64,000 bases of DNA from DASRDB01 sp035652815 (lineage in GTDB: Bacteria > Chloroflexota > Ktedonobacteria > Ktedonobacterales > Ktedonobacteraceae): the NCBI GenBank assembly GCA_035652815.1, contig DASRDB010000023.1, positions 1 through 64,000 on the forward strand, written 5' to 3'. Shown in pieces: positions 42,524 through 52,278 of the stretch (position 1 is its first letter; every line of letters starts with the position of its first letter). Position numbers and translations under genes: made by a program. Below the pieces are notes generated by a model. That model did no database searches. It saw nothing but the letters and a program-made list of their open reading frames with translations, and was not told the DNA's origin.

Positions 42524-43120
42524 CTATTCTTCCTCTTCGCCGTCCATCTCTTCGATGACCTGCACAATCTCGCGGTGCCCATTTTGTTTGACGCAGGCAT
42601 GCGGCCCCCCGTCTAGAGGCGTGTTGCATAGCGGGCAGACGGGACGCCCTCTGGTCATCAATGAAGTAATCGCGTTGGTGAGCGAGTGGGCCTGTTGCAA
42701 TGTGAAGAAGATACTCACCGATTCCTCTTCGCGAATGATGGCTACAGGGTCTCGCCCTCGTTCCAGCACGATTTCCAGGGGAGAGACAATCAGGGCCAGC
42801 AGATTTCGTCCCTCATCAAAGCCGAGCCGAATCTGGCCTACCTGGAATTCAAAACTAGGGGTGTTCGGGAAGGTGGGCGGCATGCCTCCTTCTTCTTCGG
42901 GGGGAGGTTCTGCCTGGGCAATGGTGCGTAGAATCGTTCCCTCAGTAATCTGCGCCAGGGCGCGGTCTATAGCCAGAGAAAGATTTTGCAGTTGCTCTTT
43001 CTCAAGCCACATAATGACGGAGCCAGCATTGGAAAGGGCAAACAGACGAAAGCGTCGTTGTCCCGGCTGTCCTACAGCCTCTGCCCCTAAAACATCCACA
43101 AGGCCCAGGTCTGTACTCAT
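42524..43120 (-). CDS. DUF3090 family protein
   Basis: A 198-aa protein of the DUF3090 family known from Actinobacteria and Chloroflexota: EAVGQPGQRRFRLFALSNAG, EFQVGQIRLGFDEGRNLLAL, and the C-terminal zinc-ribbon-like GRPVCPLCNTPLDGGPHAC. In Actinobacteria it often neighbours a phosphoglycerate-mutase-like gene and a PI3/4-kinase-like gene; neither is next to it here. Function unknown. Confidence 0.88.
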   Translation of the reverse strand: MSTDLGLVDVLGAEAVGQPGQRRFRLFALSNAGSVIMWLEKEQLQNLSLAIDRALAQITEGTILRTIAQAEPPPEEEGGMPPTFPNTPSFEFQVGQIRLGFDEGRNLLALIVSPLEIVLERGRDPVAIIREEESVSIFFTLQQAHSLTNAITSLMTRGRPVCPLCNTPLDGGPHACVKQNGHREIVQVIEEMDGEEEE

Positions 43121-43139
43121 AATAAACCTTCCTTAGAAA

Positions 43140-44117
43140 TCAATAACCGCGTTCCGGGTCATAACGATTGCGTAGCGGTTCCCCGTCACGATAGCGGCGC
43201 AGGTTATCGGCGAACAAAGCCGCCAGGCGCTCATCATAATGAACGCTGGTGCCGGAAATGTGCGGCGTCAGGATGACGTTCGGCATGGTATATAAGGGGC
43301 TGCTGGCTGGTAGCGGCTCCTCTTCGGTCACATCCAGCCCCGCGCCGGAGATCCATCCCTCGCGCAGAGCGCGAATAAGGGCCTGCTCGTCAATCACGCG
43401 CCCGCGAGCGACGTTGACTAGATAGGCGGTTGGCTTCATGGCGCGCAGCTCTGCTTCACCAATCATTTTCTCTGTTTCCGGTGTGAGAGGCACAGAGATA
43501 ACCACGTAGTCGCACTGGCTCAGCATTTCATGCAGTTGCTCGCGCGGATACGACCGGTCGATATCCGGGTCATCTGCTCCACCAGATGAGCGCCGCATAC
43601 CCAGCACGCGCATGCCGAAGGCGCGGCCAATATGCGCGACCCGGCGGCCAATATTGCCAAGTCCTACGATGCCAAGCGTTTGATCGACCAGTTCTTTCCG
43701 CGCCAGGTTATACCAGTTGGCGCTCCTTGCCCAGATGCGTTGATCCTGCAATCGCACCATCTGCGGCCAGTTCCAGTTGAACATTAGCATGCTGCCAAAT
43801 ACGTATTCAGCGATGGTGCTGGCATGAATACCTGTGGCAGTGGTGACAATCACCCCTGAGCCTTTATTCAACAGGCCGGTCGGTCGCAGCGAGTCGACCC
43901 CCGCGCCCGGAAATTGCAGCCAGCGCAGCTTTGGAGCGGCCTTGCGCCAGTTAGAAGGCACCTCGTAGCTGCAAAGAACTTCCGCGTCTGCTATCTTTGC
44001 TGACAAATCGTCAGAAGCATTGAGAACCGTGATTGGAGCGCCTGCCGCCTCGCTCAATAGCTGTTGTGAGTCGGCTGAAAAACGAAACGCGCTAACAACT
44101 TGTATACCTCTAGCCAC
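43140..44117 (-). CDS. D-2-hydroxyacid dehydrogenase (NAD-binding)
   Basis: A 325-aa oxidoreductase of the D-isomer-specific family. Rossmann loop GIVGLGNIGRRVAHIGRAFG, catalytic Arg in LVNVARGRVIDEQAL and His in VILTPHISGTSVHYDE are present. The substrate cannot be read from sequence. Lies 19 nt after the DUF3090 start on the same strand, so they may share a transcript. Confidence 0.92.
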   Translation of the reverse strand: MARGIQVVSAFRFSADSQQLLSEAAGAPITVLNASDDLSAKIADAEVLCSYEVPSNWRKAAPKLRWLQFPGAGVDSLRPTGLLNKGSGVIVTTATGIHASTIAEYVFGSMLMFNWNWPQMVRLQDQRIWARSANWYNLARKELVDQTLGIVGLGNIGRRVAHIGRAFGMRVLGMRRSSGGADDPDIDRSYPREQLHEMLSQCDYVVISVPLTPETEKMIGEAELRAMKPTAYLVNVARGRVIDEQALIRALREGWISGAGLDVTEEEPLPASSPLYTMPNVILTPHISGTSVHYDERLAALFADNLRRYRDGEPLRNRYDPERGY

Positions 44118-44543
44118 TGGTATCTCCTTAGTATCTGGAATAGTTTCAGGAGCGGATATTTGTGGTATTCAAAGAATATCTCTTTCCGATTCTATCTGAT
44201 ATACACAGTTTGTGGCAAGTAGCAACTGATACCATAGTAATCCCATTCATATACGAACGCGCTTGTAGACAATGAGTCATGTTGGTTAAGCTTGAAGCAA
44301 GAGGAGGCATTGGGGGAAAGTATGCCTCACTCTGTGTCCCTACGACATACGAGAAATGAGCCGATAGTAGAAATAGGTCTACAAGCAAGCATGCTGGGAT
44401 GACCATTGTCCTAATCAGTGTTCATTTGGTGCAGTTAAGCGATATTATGCGTTTGAACAGTTAGATGTATCGATGAAAGTTCTTCAGTTTTAGCATTACA
44501 TGGCTGTCGTGTGAGATAGCCTCTACATAGGGAGTTTGGTAGC
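44118..44543. other. 426-nt intergenic region with long-range inverted repeat
   Basis: GCTTGTAGAC (44,261-44,270) and GTCTACAAGC (44,377-44,386) bound a 126-nt segment that contains a GAGGCA/TGCCTC hairpin. It could be a structured RNA or a small mobile element. I find no gene. Confidence 0.45.
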
Positions 44544-46214
44544 ATGTTGGTGAACAACGACGTGAGCAAGGGAGGCGTAGGGCCGCAACCAAATGGTGGG
44601 CAGCGGAATGCCGCCGTCGGGTGGAAAGACCTGTCGATGCAGCAAGGCAATCCGCCGTCGCGCCGTGTGAAGGGGAAAGGCCGCCGCCGCGTGCTTGTGA
44701 TTGCGAGCGTTGTGCTGCTTATTTTGCTTATATTGACATCAGTGCGCGTGGCGAGTGTGACGAGTAATACTGACGATCAGTTGACCCTCAAGGTTGCCGG
44801 TCAACAGCAGGCGCTGGTTGATCTGCGGCAGGGCCAGCCGATCAGCCCGTATCTCATGGGCGTCAACGTTTTCCCGCAAGCCGGTTCAAGCTCAGTAGAT
44901 GCCAATTTTACCGGTTTCATGGATTACAGCACGCAGATTGTGACTGGCCTGCAAGGCGCGGGTGTCAAATTGCTGCGCTTCCCCGGCGGTAACGCGGGTG
45001 AAGACCATATTCTCTCGTGCCAACAGTTGTATGATTTCAGCAACTTGCTCAACCAGGTCAATGCTGATGGCATGATCCAGGCCCGCCTCTCTGACCCGAT
45101 TGATAAATTTAATAAAAAATCGACGGTCGCCGACCGCGCCAATCTTGCCGGACGCTGGGTGGACGTGATGAGCAACCCGCGTAGCTCATTTTGCAAAGGG
45201 CAGATACCGGCCAACGCGACCATGCATCCTATAAAATTCTGGGCCGTCGGCAACGAACCGGATCAGCTTACCAATACCGATACAGGGCAAAAATATACTG
45301 TTGCAGATTATGTGAATGCCTTCATTCAGTACTCGCTTGCTATGCACCAGAACAACCCGTCCATCAAGGTCTTTGGTCCCGAACTCAGCCAGTTTTACGG
45401 TGTGGGCGTAGGGCCGAAGGATAGCACCGGCCAGCTATGGATGGAAGGCTTTTTGAAGGGCGTGGGCGATTACGAAAAGGCCCATCATGTCACCCTGCTT
45501 GATGGCGTTTCGTTCCACAGTTATCCATTTCAGGATGCTCACACCGCTCCTTACCTGCTGTTGAGCAGCACGCAAGAGTGGGAGTACCTGCTGCCGCAGT
45601 TGCGCCAGCTTATCCGGCAGGACCTGGGGCGTGATGTACCGGTTGCCGTGACGGAAATCAATACCAATCCATCCAGCGGGCGCACGCCAACCGCAGGCGA
45701 AGCCGCGCTCTGGTGGGCAGATACGCTTGGAACCTTGATGAACCAGCAAGTCGAGTATACCGCGTACTTTTCAGCCGAGGGCGTGCAGACCCCCTATCCC
45801 CTGTTTACCGGCGATAGCAGCCACGCGCAAACGGCGATGTACCGCGTCTTCCAGATCTTCTCGCACATACAGCATAATCTGCTGCCACTTGCCATAGAAC
45901 ACGATCCAATTGATGTCTTTGGCACAGTCGATGATACAAAGCAGGCGCTCAGCCTGCTGTTCGTCAACAAATCAGCAGATAACCAGACAGCCGAGATCAG
46001 CCCCCAGACGCAGTTTCTGGGCGTCAGCGCCTGGCATTCGCTGGATATCAGTATCGCGGGCTACAGTATCGTGCTTGTCACCATGCATCGCAATGGGGGT
46101 GCCGAGGCTTATAGCTTTACGGTTCCCAATATTGATACGGCGTCGGTGAACCCGCTGAAATATACAACCTGCGGCAATAAAACCGACCCACTAGCCTATG
46201 ATGTACCCTGTTAA
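44544..46214 (+). CDS. membrane-anchored clan GH-A-like glycoside hydrolase
   Basis: A 556-aa protein. A basic N-terminus and helix (VLVIASVVLLILLILTSVRV) anchor an extracellular TIM-barrel of arabinofuranosidase style. LLRFPGGNAGED, the acid/base Glu in FWAVGNEPDQL, and the likely nucleophile Glu in VPVAVTEINTNPSSGRTP are visible; a beta-sandwich C-domain follows (QALSLLFVNKSADNQTAEIS). Family (GH39, 51, 79-like) and substrate are open. First gene of the glycan cluster. Confidence 0.8.
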   Translation: MLVNNDVSKGGVGPQPNGGQRNAAVGWKDLSMQQGNPPSRRVKGKGRRRVLVIASVVLLILLILTSVRVASVTSNTDDQLTLKVAGQQQALVDLRQGQPISPYLMGVNVFPQAGSSSVDANFTGFMDYSTQIVTGLQGAGVKLLRFPGGNAGEDHILSCQQLYDFSNLLNQVNADGMIQARLSDPIDKFNKKSTVADRANLAGRWVDVMSNPRSSFCKGQIPANATMHPIKFWAVGNEPDQLTNTDTGQKYTVADYVNAFIQYSLAMHQNNPSIKVFGPELSQFYGVGVGPKDSTGQLWMEGFLKGVGDYEKAHHVTLLDGVSFHSYPFQDAHTAPYLLLSSTQEWEYLLPQLRQLIRQDLGRDVPVAVTEINTNPSSGRTPTAGEAALWWADTLGTLMNQQVEYTAYFSAEGVQTPYPLFTGDSSHAQTAMYRVFQIFSHIQHNLLPLAIEHDPIDVFGTVDDTKQALSLLFVNKSADNQTAEISPQTQFLGVSAWHSLDISIAGYSIVLVTMHRNGGAEAYSFTVPNIDTASVNPLKYTTCGNKTDPLAYDVPC

Positions 46215-46232
46215 TCTTATCAGTAACCAACA

Positions 46233-46375
46233 TAGGGGCGGAGCGGCGGAGGAGGAGCGGGGAGGACGCTTGCGTCGCCCTCCCCATTGGTAAAGCAACA
46301 AAGCACGTAGGGGCGGGAGTGGTGGTGGAGGAGCGGGGAGGACGCTTGCGTCGCCCCCATCGGTAAATCAACATC
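46233..46375. repeat. 75-bp tandem duplication (family E)
   Basis: Two units start TAGGGGCGG at 46,233 and 46,308 and share GGAGCGGGGAGGACGCTTGC and a GGTAAAKCAACA end. Each has a GAGGACGC/GCGTCGCC pairing. It lies between the hydrolase and the GT2 gene. Confidence 0.8.
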
Positions 46376-46389
46376 TATAAGGAGCGATC

Positions 46390-47682
46390 GTGATTCTGAC
46401 GTATATTGGCTACTTCTTTGGAGCGCTCTATCTGCTGATTATTCTGTTGATGGTCGTGCAGGCCGTCTTCAATATACGTTTGCGCCTGTTTATCTGGGAA
46501 ACGCCGGAACATGCCTGGCTGAATCACGCGCCGACCGTGTACCGCGACCCCTGTCTCTCGTTTACCATCATGCTTCCGGCAAAGAACGAAGAGGATGTCT
46601 ACCGCGAGACGATACAGAAGGTGTACGATCTCAACTATCCCAAAGAGTTGATGCAGATTGTCGCCATCTGCCGCGAGGATGATCCTGGGACGATTGCCGA
46701 GGCGCAGGCCAAAATAGATGAGCTGGGCGATCCAAACGTCCAGTTGTTGATTTACAACGATTATCCGGTCAGTAAACCACATGGCCTCAACCTGGCGCTC
46801 CAGATAGCGCGAGGCGATGTCGTCACCATCTTCGATGCCGAGGACGAGCCGCATCCCGATATTCTGAATATCATCAACACAACTATGCTCAACGAGGACG
46901 TGGATGTGGTACAGAGCGGTGTGCAGTTGATGAATCACAACACGCGCTGGTTCTGTTTCCTGAACGTCCTGGAGTACTTTTTCTGGTTCAAATCATCGAT
47001 GCACTTCTTCGCGCGTATCGGTATGACGCCGCTGGGCGGCAATACCGTCTTTGTGCGGCGCGAGTTGATGGAGCAGCTTGGCGGGTGGGATGAAACCTGC
47101 CTGACCGAGGACGCCGATCTTGGCATTCGCCTCAGCCTCGCGCACGCCCGCATCCGTATCATCTACGAGGATGAGTACGTCACACGCGAAGAGACGCCGC
47201 ATACCATCGAACAGTTCATCAAGCAGCGCACGCGCTGGAATCAGGGCTTCATCCAGATTCTCTTTAAAAAGGAGTGGTTGAAGCTGGAGTCTCTGTCGAA
47301 GAAGCTGCTTGCTTTTTATGTCCTGATTTTGCCAGAATTGCAAGCCTTTTTTGCGATCCTGGTGCCGATCTCGGTGCTGATGTTCTTCTTTGTCAAGCTC
47401 CCGTTGGTGATGGCAATGCTGACCTTCCTGCCTCTGTACTGCTTTGTGCTGGCCGTCTTCATCGACCTTGTCGGCCTGCATACCTTCCTGAAGGCGCATA
47501 AACGTCCCTGGAGCTGGCGCGAAGCCTGCATCTTAGTGCTGGCCTTTTTCCCGTATCAGGCTATCCTGAGCATAGGCGCGCTGCGGGCCGTGTACAGGGC
47601 AATGAAAGGGGCGACCAACTGGGAGAAAACCGCCCATCTTGGGCAGCATCGCGGCAAAGCTGCTGCTACGCCGGGCGCGTAA
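46390..47682 (+). CDS. glycosyltransferase family 2
   Basis: A 430-aa inner-membrane processive-type GT2. The GT-A core has FTIMLPAKNEEDVYRETIQK, VVTIFDAEDEPHPD (DxD-like), ACLTED-type TCLTEDADLGIRLS, and the QRTRWNQGFIQ motif of bcsA/hyaluronan-type enzymes. An N-terminal helix and four C-terminal helices flank it. GTG start with AAGGAG. Likely acts with the GT39-like enzyme downstream. Confidence 0.93.
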   Translation: MILTYIGYFFGALYLLIILLMVVQAVFNIRLRLFIWETPEHAWLNHAPTVYRDPCLSFTIMLPAKNEEDVYRETIQKVYDLNYPKELMQIVAICREDDPGTIAEAQAKIDELGDPNVQLLIYNDYPVSKPHGLNLALQIARGDVVTIFDAEDEPHPDILNIINTTMLNEDVDVVQSGVQLMNHNTRWFCFLNVLEYFFWFKSSMHFFARIGMTPLGGNTVFVRRELMEQLGGWDETCLTEDADLGIRLSLAHARIRIIYEDEYVTREETPHTIEQFIKQRTRWNQGFIQILFKKEWLKLESLSKKLLAFYVLILPELQAFFAILVPISVLMFFFVKLPLVMAMLTFLPLYCFVLAVFIDLVGLHTFLKAHKRPWSWREACILVLAFFPYQAILSIGALRAVYRAMKGATNWEKTAHLGQHRGKAAATPGA

Positions 47683-47730
47683 CCGGCAAAACTTACCGTT
47701 AGTAATGGAAATCCTTGCAAAGAGATAAAC

Positions 47731-50034
47731 ATGACAGTTTCCTTTAGACAAACGCAGGACCCACAAGAACAGGGGCCGCAGCACCCACAGGCTGCGCCCC
47801 CTCATAATACTCAGGCCGGTTTTCCCCCCGGCGCTCAACCGGGCGCTCCTCAGCGTGTGATTGAGCCAGCCCAGCGCAAGGTGATGGGCAAAATACCCCC
47901 GACTCCTTTCATGGGAGCGCCAGGCTCTCCTGGCGGAAACGGCCAGGCAGTGGGAAATGGCGGCCCACCGATGCCTGTGAATGGAGTGGTGCCACCAATG
48001 CAGCAGGGACGACCTGCCCAGTTGAACGGGCAACAACCTGTTGGGCCGATGCCTCCCGGAGTTCCCCCTGGAAATGCTGTACCGGTTGTGCGCCAGCCTG
48101 CCATGCTGCGAACCGCGAACGGTCAGGCTGCTATGCCTGTACAGCAAGGCGTCGGGATGCAGCGCAAAGTGGAAGTAGAGAATGGCAATATCATTCTCTA
48201 TCGCACGCATAACTTTTTCCTGCGCACAGCCTATCGGCCCGAAAGGCTGAACCGTGATCCTCTGCGCAAGCCCACAGGCAATACGACCATGCTGCCCCGG
48301 GTGATGCTTGACCAGAACAAGCGTATTGCCAACAGCGAGACGCGCGTTATGCCGAGTATCACTCTGGACACGAACAACAAAACACGCTCTCTGCCCATTC
48401 CGGTGTGGCTGGAAGCCATTTTTGTAATGATCGCGCTGGGGTTTACTGGCGTTCTGCATGCCTACAACATGTTCAATTTCCCCCGCTACGAGCTGGATGA
48501 AGGCACCTATATGGCGAATGCCTGGGCCATTACCCAGGGCCTGATTTCGCCCTATCCATACGGATATGGGCATCCGCCATTGGCATGGATACAGATAGGC
48601 GGCTGGCTGGAGTTGACGGGAGGTGTCTTTACCTTCGGCAACGCGCTCAATAGTGGGCGTGTGTTGATGCTATTGTACGCTGTTGCTTCTACCCTGCTGG
48701 TCTACCTGATCGTGCGCCGCTTTGGTGGGAGCCGCAGCGCTGCGCTGCTGGCGATGGTCATCTTTGCATTCTCGCCGCTCAGCATCACTTACCAGCGCCA
48801 GGTTTTCCTGGATAACATCGCCACGTTCTGGATGCTGGTCGCTCTTTATCTGCTGGTCAGCAGTAACAGCCGCATAGTCTACCTGGTAGGCTCTGCGCTC
48901 GCTTTTGGCTGCGCGGTGCTTTCTAAAGAAGTGCTGTTGATCTGTTTCCCGGCCTTCATTTACGCGGCATGGCTGCATATCACGAAATTCCAGCGGAAAT
49001 TTGCGCTTGTCACCTTTATCTACGGGGTGGTGGCTGCCTGTTCTACCTTTGTCCTGCTGGCGGTGCTGAAAGGCGAATTATTCCCGTATGCCTGGCATTT
49101 ACCCTGGGACACCCATCAGCATTTGAGCCTGCTTGATACGCTTGTGGGCCAGGTGCAGCGCAGTGAGAGCAACGGCAGCTTCATCGATAGCTGGATGGCC
49201 TGGTTGCAGAACGACCCGGTGTTTGTTCTCCTCAGCCTCGCCGCCCCTTTCTTTAACCTTGTCTATGGCTGGTGGAATCGCAAGCATCTGATGCTGGCCT
49301 TGTTGGCCATCTCGTTCTGGATATTGTTAATTCGTGGTGGACAGGTACTTTCTTTCTATATCCTTCCATTGATACCCCTTATTGCCCTCAATGTAGCGAT
49401 TGCCTTAAATGCACTGCTGGGCTGGCTGGGGAAGCTGATCCATTTCAATATTGTCCGGGCGATTCTGCTGCTGCTCACGGTCGCCGTTCTTTTGCCTTAT
49501 GATATTACCTCAACGAGCTTCCGTTTTTACCAGCATCCTACCTCTGCGCAGCAGGAGGCGATGCTCTGGGTGCGCAATCACGTACCGCACAACTCGTTCA
49601 TCGTGATTAACAGTTACCTGTACCTTGATTTGCGCGTGCCGGGTGGCGAGGGCCTGGGAGATGGCGCGCCCTATCCGCATGCCGAAGTGTACTGGAATGT
49701 GGCTTTTGATCCCGAAATACACGATCTAACCTTGCAGAACAACTGGGACCGCATCGACTATATCGTGGCCGATTCGGAAATGGAACATGACATTGAAAAC
49801 TCTGGCGGGGGTATGGACCTGATTAAACAGGCGCTCGATCATTCTGTCCTGCGCGCCCAGTTCAGCGCTGACGACCACAACCTGCAAATCGTCATTCGCG
49901 TCTACCAGGTGCAGCATAAGGTGCCTCAGCCAATTGTCAACACCGGTCCTGTTTCCGCTCCGGCAGCGGCCCTTTCCTGGCAGGAACCGCCAGGAATAGG
50001 CGTAGCCTTAGCTGATCGCCGTAGGACAGGCTGA
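47731..50034 (+). CDS. GT39/ArnT-like membrane glycosyltransferase
   Basis: A 767-aa GT-C enzyme. Residues 1 to about 220 are a Pro/Gly/Gln-rich disordered N-terminus. The membrane part has the acidic loop YELDEGTYMANAWAITQGLI and YGHPPLAWI, then about 10 helices (LVYLIVRRFGGSRSAALLAM, SFWILLIRGGQVLSFYILPL). A periplasmic C-domain begins near MLWVRNHVPHNSFIVI. Such enzymes transfer a sugar from a polyprenol-phosphate donor, plausibly made by the upstream GT2. Confidence 0.88.
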   Translation: MTVSFRQTQDPQEQGPQHPQAAPPHNTQAGFPPGAQPGAPQRVIEPAQRKVMGKIPPTPFMGAPGSPGGNGQAVGNGGPPMPVNGVVPPMQQGRPAQLNGQQPVGPMPPGVPPGNAVPVVRQPAMLRTANGQAAMPVQQGVGMQRKVEVENGNIILYRTHNFFLRTAYRPERLNRDPLRKPTGNTTMLPRVMLDQNKRIANSETRVMPSITLDTNNKTRSLPIPVWLEAIFVMIALGFTGVLHAYNMFNFPRYELDEGTYMANAWAITQGLISPYPYGYGHPPLAWIQIGGWLELTGGVFTFGNALNSGRVLMLLYAVASTLLVYLIVRRFGGSRSAALLAMVIFAFSPLSITYQRQVFLDNIATFWMLVALYLLVSSNSRIVYLVGSALAFGCAVLSKEVLLICFPAFIYAAWLHITKFQRKFALVTFIYGVVAACSTFVLLAVLKGELFPYAWHLPWDTHQHLSLLDTLVGQVQRSESNGSFIDSWMAWLQNDPVFVLLSLAAPFFNLVYGWWNRKHLMLALLAISFWILLIRGGQVLSFYILPLIPLIALNVAIALNALLGWLGKLIHFNIVRAILLLLTVAVLLPYDITSTSFRFYQHPTSAQQEAMLWVRNHVPHNSFIVINSYLYLDLRVPGGEGLGDGAPYPHAEVYWNVAFDPEIHDLTLQNNWDRIDYIVADSEMEHDIENSGGGMDLIKQALDHSVLRAQFSADDHNLQIVIRVYQVQHKVPQPIVNTGPVSAPAAALSWQEPPGIGVALADRRRTG

Positions 50035-50088
50035 TTATACGAAAAAAGTTTTTGAAAATAAATATATGTAGAAGAGGATGCTTAAACT

Positions 50089-51252
50089 ATGTTAGCAACC
50101 CAACCAGGAACTGATACTGTCGCCGTAACGCGCACATTTGATGGTATTGAACAGGCCGCGCACCGCATTATTGAGCAGATCGGCGGCATGGAATCGGTGA
50201 TACGCGGCGCGAAGATTGCTATTCTCAAGCCCAATTTTGTCGCCGGGCGCAATGCCGAAACCGGCTCGACCACCAGCTTCGCCCTGTTGAAAGCGGTGGC
50301 CGAAGAGGTTCGAGCCTGCGGAGCGGAGCCGGTGCTGTGTGAGACGCCGGGTACAGAATTTGATCGCGATGCCATCTATACCATTCTCGGTGTAGAGCAG
50401 TTTTGCCAGGAGAACGGCATTCGCATTCTCAAGGTAGACCCCGAGGGTGGCGAGCAGGATTGGATGGAGTTGCGACCGGATGGCGCGAAGCGCCTGAAAC
50501 GTTTTCGCGTACCACGTATTTTGCAAGAGGCGCGCCTGATTAATCTGCCTGTGCTTAAAACTCACGTCGTCTCGACAATGACCCTGGCGATGAAGAACCT
50601 GATGGGCATTCTGCCGCGCCCCGACCGCCGCTCGATGCATACCTTTGGCATTGATCAGAGTATCGTCGATATGAACCTCGGTATCCAGCCCGACCTCACG
50701 ATTGTTGATGGCAGTGTCGGTCAGGATGGCGAGGGACCAGTTTACGGCGATAAAGCCGATTTGCAGGTGCTGGTTGCCGGGCGCAACAGCCTCGCCGTTG
50801 ATCTGGTCTGCTGTCAGGTGGTAGGCGTCAAGCCGCGCGACATTCCGCACCTGCGCCTGGCGTTGGAGCAGATGGGCAAGCCCTCCTGGACTCCGGCGGG
50901 CGAAGATGTGGGAGTGATTAAAAAATTCCACCTGCCCCAACAAAAGACGCTCTACCGCTTCATCTTCTGGCTCATGTACCCGCTTGACTATCCCTACACC
51001 TGGATTGCCGAGCGCGGTAAACACCTGTGTACAACTATCTATGGTACAGGTCTGGCAGGCACAAGGCCGCAGATTTCTGAAGAGAACTGCACGCGCTGCG
51101 GCGTCTGCGTGGAAGCATGTCCCCTGCCAAATGTAATCGATCTAAAGACGTTGAAGGTGAATTATAGCGCCTGCCAGCGCTGCCTGCTCTGTTACGAGGC
51201 CTGCCCCGAGAAGGCAATCAGCGTGAAAGGCTATTCAGGAGCAAGACAATGA
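50089..51252 (+). CDS. DUF362 domain protein with 2x[4Fe-4S] ferredoxin tail
   Basis: A 387-aa protein. The DUF362 core spans about 1-300 (AKIAILKPNFVAGRNAETGS, VLKTHVVSTMTLAMKNLMGI, DLTIVDGSVGQDGEGPVYGD). The C-terminus has two clusters, CTRCGVCVEACP and CQRCLLCYEACP. Role in redox or as a lipid-linked enzyme is not known. Its stop overlaps the epimerase start (ATGA), so they are coupled. Confidence 0.88.
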   Translation: MLATQPGTDTVAVTRTFDGIEQAAHRIIEQIGGMESVIRGAKIAILKPNFVAGRNAETGSTTSFALLKAVAEEVRACGAEPVLCETPGTEFDRDAIYTILGVEQFCQENGIRILKVDPEGGEQDWMELRPDGAKRLKRFRVPRILQEARLINLPVLKTHVVSTMTLAMKNLMGILPRPDRRSMHTFGIDQSIVDMNLGIQPDLTIVDGSVGQDGEGPVYGDKADLQVLVAGRNSLAVDLVCCQVVGVKPRDIPHLRLALEQMGKPSWTPAGEDVGVIKKFHLPQQKTLYRFIFWLMYPLDYPYTWIAERGKHLCTTIYGTGLAGTRPQISEENCTRCGVCVEACPLPNVIDLKTLKVNYSACQRCLLCYEACPEKAISVKGYSGARQ

Positions 51253-52232
51253 CAGTTCTAGTGACAGGTGCGACAGGCTTTTTAGGTTCCGCCCTGGTGA
51301 CGGAACTGGTCAAACAGAAACAGGATGTGCGCGTGCTGGTGCGCGATGAGAAGAAGGCGCGCGCGCAGTTCGGCGAGGCAGTCAGCATCGTTCCAGGCGA
51401 GATTACCGATGCGGAGCAGGTGCGCAAGGCGGTTGACGGGGCGACGATCATCTATCACTTCGTCGGTCGCCTCTATCATCCCAGCACTCCGGCAGCACTC
51501 TATTATCGAACGCACGTCGAGGGAACGCGCATTCTGCTCGAAGCCTGCAAAGGACAAAGCCAGTTGCAGCGCATCGTGCATTGCAGCACAACGGGCGTGC
51601 ATGGCGTGACAGGAAAAACGCCCGCCGCCGAGGACGCGCCCTTCGCTCCCACCAATCCCTATGAGCAAACCAAACTCGAAGGCGAGTTGCTGGCCCTGAA
51701 AGCCTATAAGGAAGATGGCCTGCCCGTGAGCGTGGCGCGCCCCGGCCTCGTTTATGGCCCCGGCGATATGCACCTGCTCGGCTTTTTCTCGTCTATTAAA
51801 AAGGGCTTGTTCCGCGTCATTGATGGAGGCAAAGCACTGCTGCACCCCATCTATATCGATGATATGACGGCTGCCTTCTTGCTCTGCGCCGAGAAGCCGA
51901 AAGCCATTGGACATAGCTACAATCTTGCCGGAGACCACCCCGTGACCATTCGCGAACTGGCGACCGCGATTGCTCATGCGCTGGACAAAGAATTGCCGAA
52001 AGGCAACATTCCGCTCTGGGCCGCTAACCTCGCCTCCGATATCTTCGCTTTGATACCGGGAATACGAGGCGAAAACGCGCCCTTGACACGCAGTCGCGTG
52101 AAATTTCTGACCAATAGTCGCGTTTATGATATCAGCCGGGCAAGGAATGAATTAGGTTTTGCGCCGCAGATGCCGTTGGAGGAGGGGATGCGCCGGACTG
52201 CCGAATGGTACCGGAAACATGAATATCTTTAA
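51249..52232 (+). CDS. NAD-dependent epimerase/dehydratase
   Basis: A 327-aa extended short-chain dehydrogenase: TVLVTGATGFLGSALVTELV, catalytic YEQTK in APTNPYEQTKLEGE, and VSVARPGLVYGPGD. 3-beta-HSD-like or nucleotide-sugar-modifying; substrate not evident. Coupled to the DUF362 gene. Confidence 0.92.
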   Translation: MTVLVTGATGFLGSALVTELVKQKQDVRVLVRDEKKARAQFGEAVSIVPGEITDAEQVRKAVDGATIIYHFVGRLYHPSTPAALYYRTHVEGTRILLEACKGQSQLQRIVHCSTTGVHGVTGKTPAAEDAPFAPTNPYEQTKLEGELLALKAYKEDGLPVSVARPGLVYGPGDMHLLGFFSSIKKGLFRVIDGGKALLHPIYIDDMTAAFLLCAEKPKAIGHSYNLAGDHPVTIRELATAIAHALDKELPKGNIPLWAANLASDIFALIPGIRGENAPLTRSRVKFLTNSRVYDISRARNELGFAPQMPLEEGMRRTAEWYRKHEYL

Positions 52233-52278
52233 AAAATCGCTATTCTTCAATATATCAATGCAATGAATCGAGGTGTGT

